From Flavihumibacter profundi (GTDB lineage: Bacteria > Bacteroidota > Bacteroidia > Chitinophagales > Chitinophagaceae): a stretch of 64,000 nt of DNA. The DNA lies in assembly GCF_020076305.1 (NCBI RefSeq), contig NZ_JAIQXE010000004.1, positions 62,001 through 126,000 of the forward strand. Direction: 5' to 3'. This document shows positions 61,280-64,000 of the stretch, in pieces; positions within the stretch are counted from its first letter, which is position 1, and each line of letters starts with the position of its first letter. The notes below the pieces were generated by a model. That model was not told the DNA's origin. It was given only the letters and a program-made list of their open reading frames with translations, and ran no database searches. Made by a program: the position numbers and the translations under genes.

Positions 61280-62193
61280 ACCCATCAGCACTTTATATTG
61301 CCTACGATCCTGTTTATGCACATCCATTGCCCGCAGGCCATCGGTTTCCCATGTTGAAATATGAGTTGATTCCGGGGCAACTGATCTATGAAGGAATTAT
61401 CAGTGAACAAAATTTAAATACCCCCGATCCCTGCAGCGAAGAAATAATTTTAATGACGCATACGCCTGCATACCTGCAAAAACTATCGGAGCAAACGTTA
61501 AGTGCAAAAGAGCAAAGGCATATCGGATTTCCGCAATCACCGGAATTAACCCGCAGGGAATTCATAATAACCCAGGGAACAATTAATTGCAGCCTTCACG
61601 CTTTGCAACATGGCATTGCCTTAAATGTGGCAGGCGGTACACATCATGCATTTGCTGACCATGGAGAAGGATTTTGTTTACTGAATGATTTTGCTGTAGC
61701 TGCTAATTATTTGTTGCACCACCAATTGGCCCGGCAGATTTTAATTATCGACCTTGATGTGCACCAGGGTAATGGAACTGCAGCCATTTTTAAAGATAAT
61801 CCTGCGGTATTTACATTCAGTATGCATGGCAGGCACAATTATCCTTTTCACAAAGAAAGTTCCGACCTGGATATACCACTTGAAGATGGAACTGACTCTG
61901 CAACCTATCTCGGTTTATTACAAGATCATTTACCCGGATTGACCAGGCAGGTTCAACCCGATTTTGCCTTCTACCTGTCGGGAGTGGATATACTCTCAAC
62001 CGATGCATTCGGTAAATTAAAAGTGAGTATGGATGCCTGCAGGGAAAGGGATCATTTCGTATTAAAATTACTTAAGGATGCAAACATTCCCTGCGCGGTA
62101 TCCATGGGTGGGGGCTATTCACCTGATGTGCGCGATATTGTTACAGCCCATGTAAATACTTTTAAAGAAGCAGCATCTATTTACCAGCAATAA
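61276..62193 (+). CDS. Histone-deacetylase-family zinc deacetylase
   Basis: A 305-aa member of the HDAC/acetoin utilisation AcuC/acetylpolyamine amidohydrolase superfamily. It has the catalytic HHAFADHGEGFCLLND (His-His and Phe/Cys region), zinc-binding DLDVHQGNGTAA, and YLSGVDILSTD with the third zinc ligand, plus MGGGYSPDV near the end. The substrate may be acetylated polyamines, proteins or small molecules; not determinable. It overlaps pdeM by four bases. Confidence 0.9.
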   Translation: MNPSALYIAYDPVYAHPLPAGHRFPMLKYELIPGQLIYEGIISEQNLNTPDPCSEEIILMTHTPAYLQKLSEQTLSAKEQRHIGFPQSPELTRREFIITQGTINCSLHALQHGIALNVAGGTHHAFADHGEGFCLLNDFAVAANYLLHHQLARQILIIDLDVHQGNGTAAIFKDNPAVFTFSMHGRHNYPFHKESSDLDIPLEDGTDSATYLGLLQDHLPGLTRQVQPDFAFYLSGVDILSTDAFGKLKVSMDACRERDHFVLKLLKDANIPCAVSMGGGYSPDVRDIVTAHVNTFKEAASIYQQ

Positions 62194-62213
62194 ACAGCCG
62201 GGTATGATCGGGC

Positions 62214-62240
62214 TAATAAAAAAACCCCGCCGAAGCGGGG
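62214..62240 (-). terminator. Terminator of the LexA-like regulator gene
   Basis: CCCCGC (62225-62230) pairs with GCGGGG (62235-62240), loop CGAA. On the minus strand it is followed by a T run (62224-62214), so it terminates leftward transcription after 62281. Confidence 0.85.
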
Positions 62241-62280
62241 CCCATACTAACCCATAGTACTAAAAACAACCATCTTATAA

Positions 62281-63030
62281 TTAATTCATCTTTTTCTTTA
62301 GGGTACTAACCTGTTCCTGCAGGTTGGTGACAATGGATGCCAACTGGTTCACGTCCCAGCGTTGCTGCTGGTTAGCGCGGGTGATGACCATCTGTGCCTG
62401 CCACACTTCAACAATATCATTGGCATCAACCTGGTATGGCTGGTATACCGGGTTATCGCTGACAAGGGTAAGTTTTTGTTTGGTTTTCGGACTTTTCATT
62501 ACCCGTTTGTAAACGATGCCTTCCTGGCGTGATACCAGGATATAGGTATTACTGTTTTTCAATCCTTCCAGGTCTTCCACTTTCTCCCCTACGATAACAG
62601 ATCCACTGGGTGTAGGCAGCATGGAATCGCCAATAATTTCAAATGCACGGTATTGCCCCGGGGCCAGCATAGGGAGTGTAAATGTATTCAACTCGTCAAT
62701 AAACTCGGGATCAGCATAACCGGCAAGATAACCTGCAGCGGCCTTTACCGGAACGAACTGGATAACCATAGGCTCGGCTGCCAGTTTTTGGGCCCTCCTC
62801 TTGGCAATATAACTACCCTTGGTTTCGCCAAGGTCCTTCAAAAACAATTCATCAAGGCTTACCTTGAAAATTTCGCTCACCAATTCCAAAACTTCCAGCC
62901 TGGGCTCTGCCCTTTCTTCCTCGTAAGCCCCCAATAAGGACCGTTTAATTTTGATCCTGGCAGCAAAATCTTCCTGGGTCCATCCACGCAGTTTGCGCAG
63001 GTATTTTAGGTTTTTTCCGGCAAATGACAT
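62281..63030 (-). CDS. XRE-family LexA-like regulator with S24 peptidase domain
   Basis: A 249-aa transcription factor. Residues 5-60 form a helix-turn-helix (LRKLRGWTQEDFAARIKIKR). The C-terminal S24/LexA-like domain carries a Ser-Lys dyad, Ser136 (IIGDSMLP) and Lys175 (VYKRV), with a possible AG cleavage site at AAAGYLAG (about residue 98). A short coiled-coil-like tail (NLQEQVSTLKKKM) follows. Such proteins may self-cleave on DNA damage or bind ligand. It is unlike true LexA, which has a winged helix. A promoter at 63047-63076 carries an imperfect dyad that may be its own operator. Confidence 0.82.
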   Translation of the reverse strand: MSFAGKNLKYLRKLRGWTQEDFAARIKIKRSLLGAYEEERAEPRLEVLELVSEIFKVSLDELFLKDLGETKGSYIAKRRAQKLAAEPMVIQFVPVKAAAGYLAGYADPEFIDELNTFTLPMLAPGQYRAFEIIGDSMLPTPSGSVIVGEKVEDLEGLKNSNTYILVSRQEGIVYKRVMKSPKTKQKLTLVSDNPVYQPYQVDANDIVEVWQAQMVITRANQQQRWDVNQLASIVTNLQEQVSTLKKKMN

Positions 63031-63046
63031 GCTAACTGATTTAGCG

Positions 63047-63076
63047 CAAACTTACTAAAATTTTTGTCATTACAAA
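63047..63076 (-). promoter_or_regulatory. Promoter of the LexA-like regulator gene
   Basis: On the minus strand TTTG (63076-63073), 18 bases, then TAAGTTTG (63054-63047), a near-complete Bacteroidota promoter. The predicted start is about 12 bases before the ATG at 63030. Confidence 0.65.
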
Positions 63077-63084
63077 ATAATTAG
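63055..63084. promoter_or_regulatory. Imperfect dyad overlapping the regulator promoter, candidate autoregulatory operator
   Basis: CTAAAATTTTTGT (63055-63067) matches the reverse complement of ACAAAATAATTAG (63072-63084) at 10 of 13 positions, with a 4-base spacer. It covers the region between the -33 and -7 elements. Confidence 0.3.
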
Positions 63085-63133
63085 CAAAAAAATGCTGCAA
63101 TCCGACTACGAAGATTTCATAACTTGACCCCTT

Positions 63134-63922
63134 ATGGCCACAACAAAAAAAATCAAGGAAAAACCGGTTATCCTGGTAACAAATGATGACGGGATAACTG
63201 CCCCGGGTATCCGAAACCTGGTTGATGCGGTAAAAGACCTGGGCAAAGTAGTGGTAGTAGCACCCGACAAAGCCCAGTCTGGCATGGGACACGCCATCAC
63301 TATAGGAACGCCTTTACGCCTTCACCACGTTAAGTATTTTGATGATATCGAGGCTTACTCCTGCTCAGGAACTCCGGTAGACTGCGTAAAACTGGCAGTT
63401 GACAAGGTGCTGCACCGGAAGCCGGATATCTGCCTAAGTGGCATCAACCATGGTGCCAACCATTCCATTAATGTGATCTATTCGGGAACTATGTCGGCTG
63501 CAGTGGAAGCTGCCATTGAAAGCATCCCATCCATTGGCTTTTCCCTGCTGGATTACAGCATTGAAGCTGATTTTACTGCCGCAGGCATTTATGCCCGCAA
63601 GATCACAGAAATGGTTTTGCGGAAAAAAATGGACAAACACCTGATCCTGAATGTAAATATCCCGGCTGTTCCGCACGAACATATCCAGGGGATAAAAATA
63701 TGCCGCCAGGCTTATGCGAAATACCAGGAAGATTTCCTGGAACGGCTGGACCCTACCGGACGCAGGTATTACTGGCTAACAGGCGAGTTCCTGAATTTCG
63801 ACAAAGGAAAAGATACCGACGTTTGGGCCCTGCATAATAATTATGTTAGCGTGGTTCCTGTACAATTTGATCTCACCAATTACGTTCTTAAAGCCAAGTT
63901 GGAAAAAAGCTGGAAACAATAA
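63134..63922 (+). CDS. surE: 5'/3'-nucleotidase SurE
   Basis: A 262-aa metal-dependent phosphatase acting on nucleoside monophosphates. It has the metal-binding VTNDDGITAPGI (Asp-Asp), APDKAQSGMGHAIT, SGTPVDCVKLA and CLSGINHGANHS (Asn/Gly site), followed by YSGTMSAAVEAAI, all conserved in SurE. An N-terminal extension of about 10 residues precedes the metal site. It overlaps the following gene by one base (TAATG). Confidence 0.95.
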   Translation: MATTKKIKEKPVILVTNDDGITAPGIRNLVDAVKDLGKVVVVAPDKAQSGMGHAITIGTPLRLHHVKYFDDIEAYSCSGTPVDCVKLAVDKVLHRKPDICLSGINHGANHSINVIYSGTMSAAVEAAIESIPSIGFSLLDYSIEADFTAAGIYARKITEMVLRKKMDKHLILNVNIPAVPHEHIQGIKICRQAYAKYQEDFLERLDPTGRRYYWLTGEFLNFDKGKDTDVWALHNNYVSVVPVQFDLTNYVLKAKLEKSWKQ

Positions 63923-64000
63923 TGTTTAAAAAAGATAACACGCGCGTCGGCCTTTTACTTGGATTACTTGGCCCAATAGTCGGACTATTCCTTTATTATT
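63922..64000 (+). CDS. Start of a membrane protein gene (cut by window edge)
   Basis: The ATG at 63922 overlaps the surE stop. The readable 26 residues are MFKKDNTRVG followed by the hydrophobic LLLGLLGPIVGLFLYY, a likely first membrane segment. Nothing more can be said from this fragment; it is probably co-transcribed with surE. Confidence 0.6.
   Translation, partial: MFKKDNTRVGLLLGLLGPIVGLFLYY

Overview
The window looks like chromosomal DNA from a member of the Bacteroidota, most likely a Chitinophagaceae-like organism. The evidence is: a PorU/PorV-type (type IX secretion) sortase pair; many promoters of the Bacteroidota form (TTTG, about 20 bp, TAnnTTTG) with almost no Shine-Dalgarno sequences; one perfect Shine-Dalgarno in front of rpsU, a known Bacteroidota peculiarity; and the order tRNA-Thr, tRNA-Tyr, tRNA-Gly, tRNA-Thr, tuf. 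The family-level placement is inference. The window is mostly core genome: no insertion sequence, prophage, CRISPR array or rRNA was seen.

Layout. 1-3000 (minus strand): start of tuf, four tRNAs, ribosome hibernation factor, a Xer recombinase and rpsU. 3052-8231 (plus): two polytopic membrane proteins around riboflavin synthase, a polyprenyl-phosphate-type glycosyltransferase and a methyltransferase, suggesting a small glycan-assembly locus. 8233-16406 (minus): an HscA-like Hsp70, then a giant C25 peptidase (PorU2-like) and its PorV2-like outer-membrane partner. 16529-20347: tyrS, a Tat-exported PLP enzyme, tRNA-Gln, a YjbR-like protein and a ferritin-like protein. 20387-27653 (minus): a compact seven-gene nucleotide-sugar operon (DegT aminotransferase, Ugd, UDP-xylose synthase, a second UDP-sugar dehydrogenase, RfbB, RfbC, RfbD), divergent from kdtA, so surface polysaccharide and LPS functions sit together.

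27751-38523: kdtA, a decayed thymidine kinase gene, ccmB-ccmC-ccmD for cytochrome c maturation, glutamate dehydrogenase, a lone HsdR-N-domain nuclease-like protein, AMP nucleosidase, a double-ATPase peptide ABC transporter, queA with a structured leader, and an esterase. 38567-48703: aspartokinase, an Ldh2-type dehydrogenase, ssb, mnmA, lipoproteins, a PQQ enzyme with an inserted cytochrome c domain, an RsmB-like methyltransferase and odhB. 48760-64000: odhA, rpsT, a GIN-domain lipoprotein, guaA, a periplasmic-binding-like protein, a repeat-rich 536-bp intergenic region before a diheme cytochrome c, the Lhr-type helicase and PdeM of the ligase-associated DNA repair set, an HDAC-family deacetylase, a LexA-like regulator, surE and the start of one more gene.

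The most interesting points are the strong rpsU ribosome binding site in an SD-poor genome, the twin same-loop hairpins ahead of queA, the thymidine kinase remnant with an internal in-frame deletion, the unusual repeats at 55.77-56.05 kb, and the PorU2/PorV2 pair. No clearly new multi-gene defence or mobile system was recognised.
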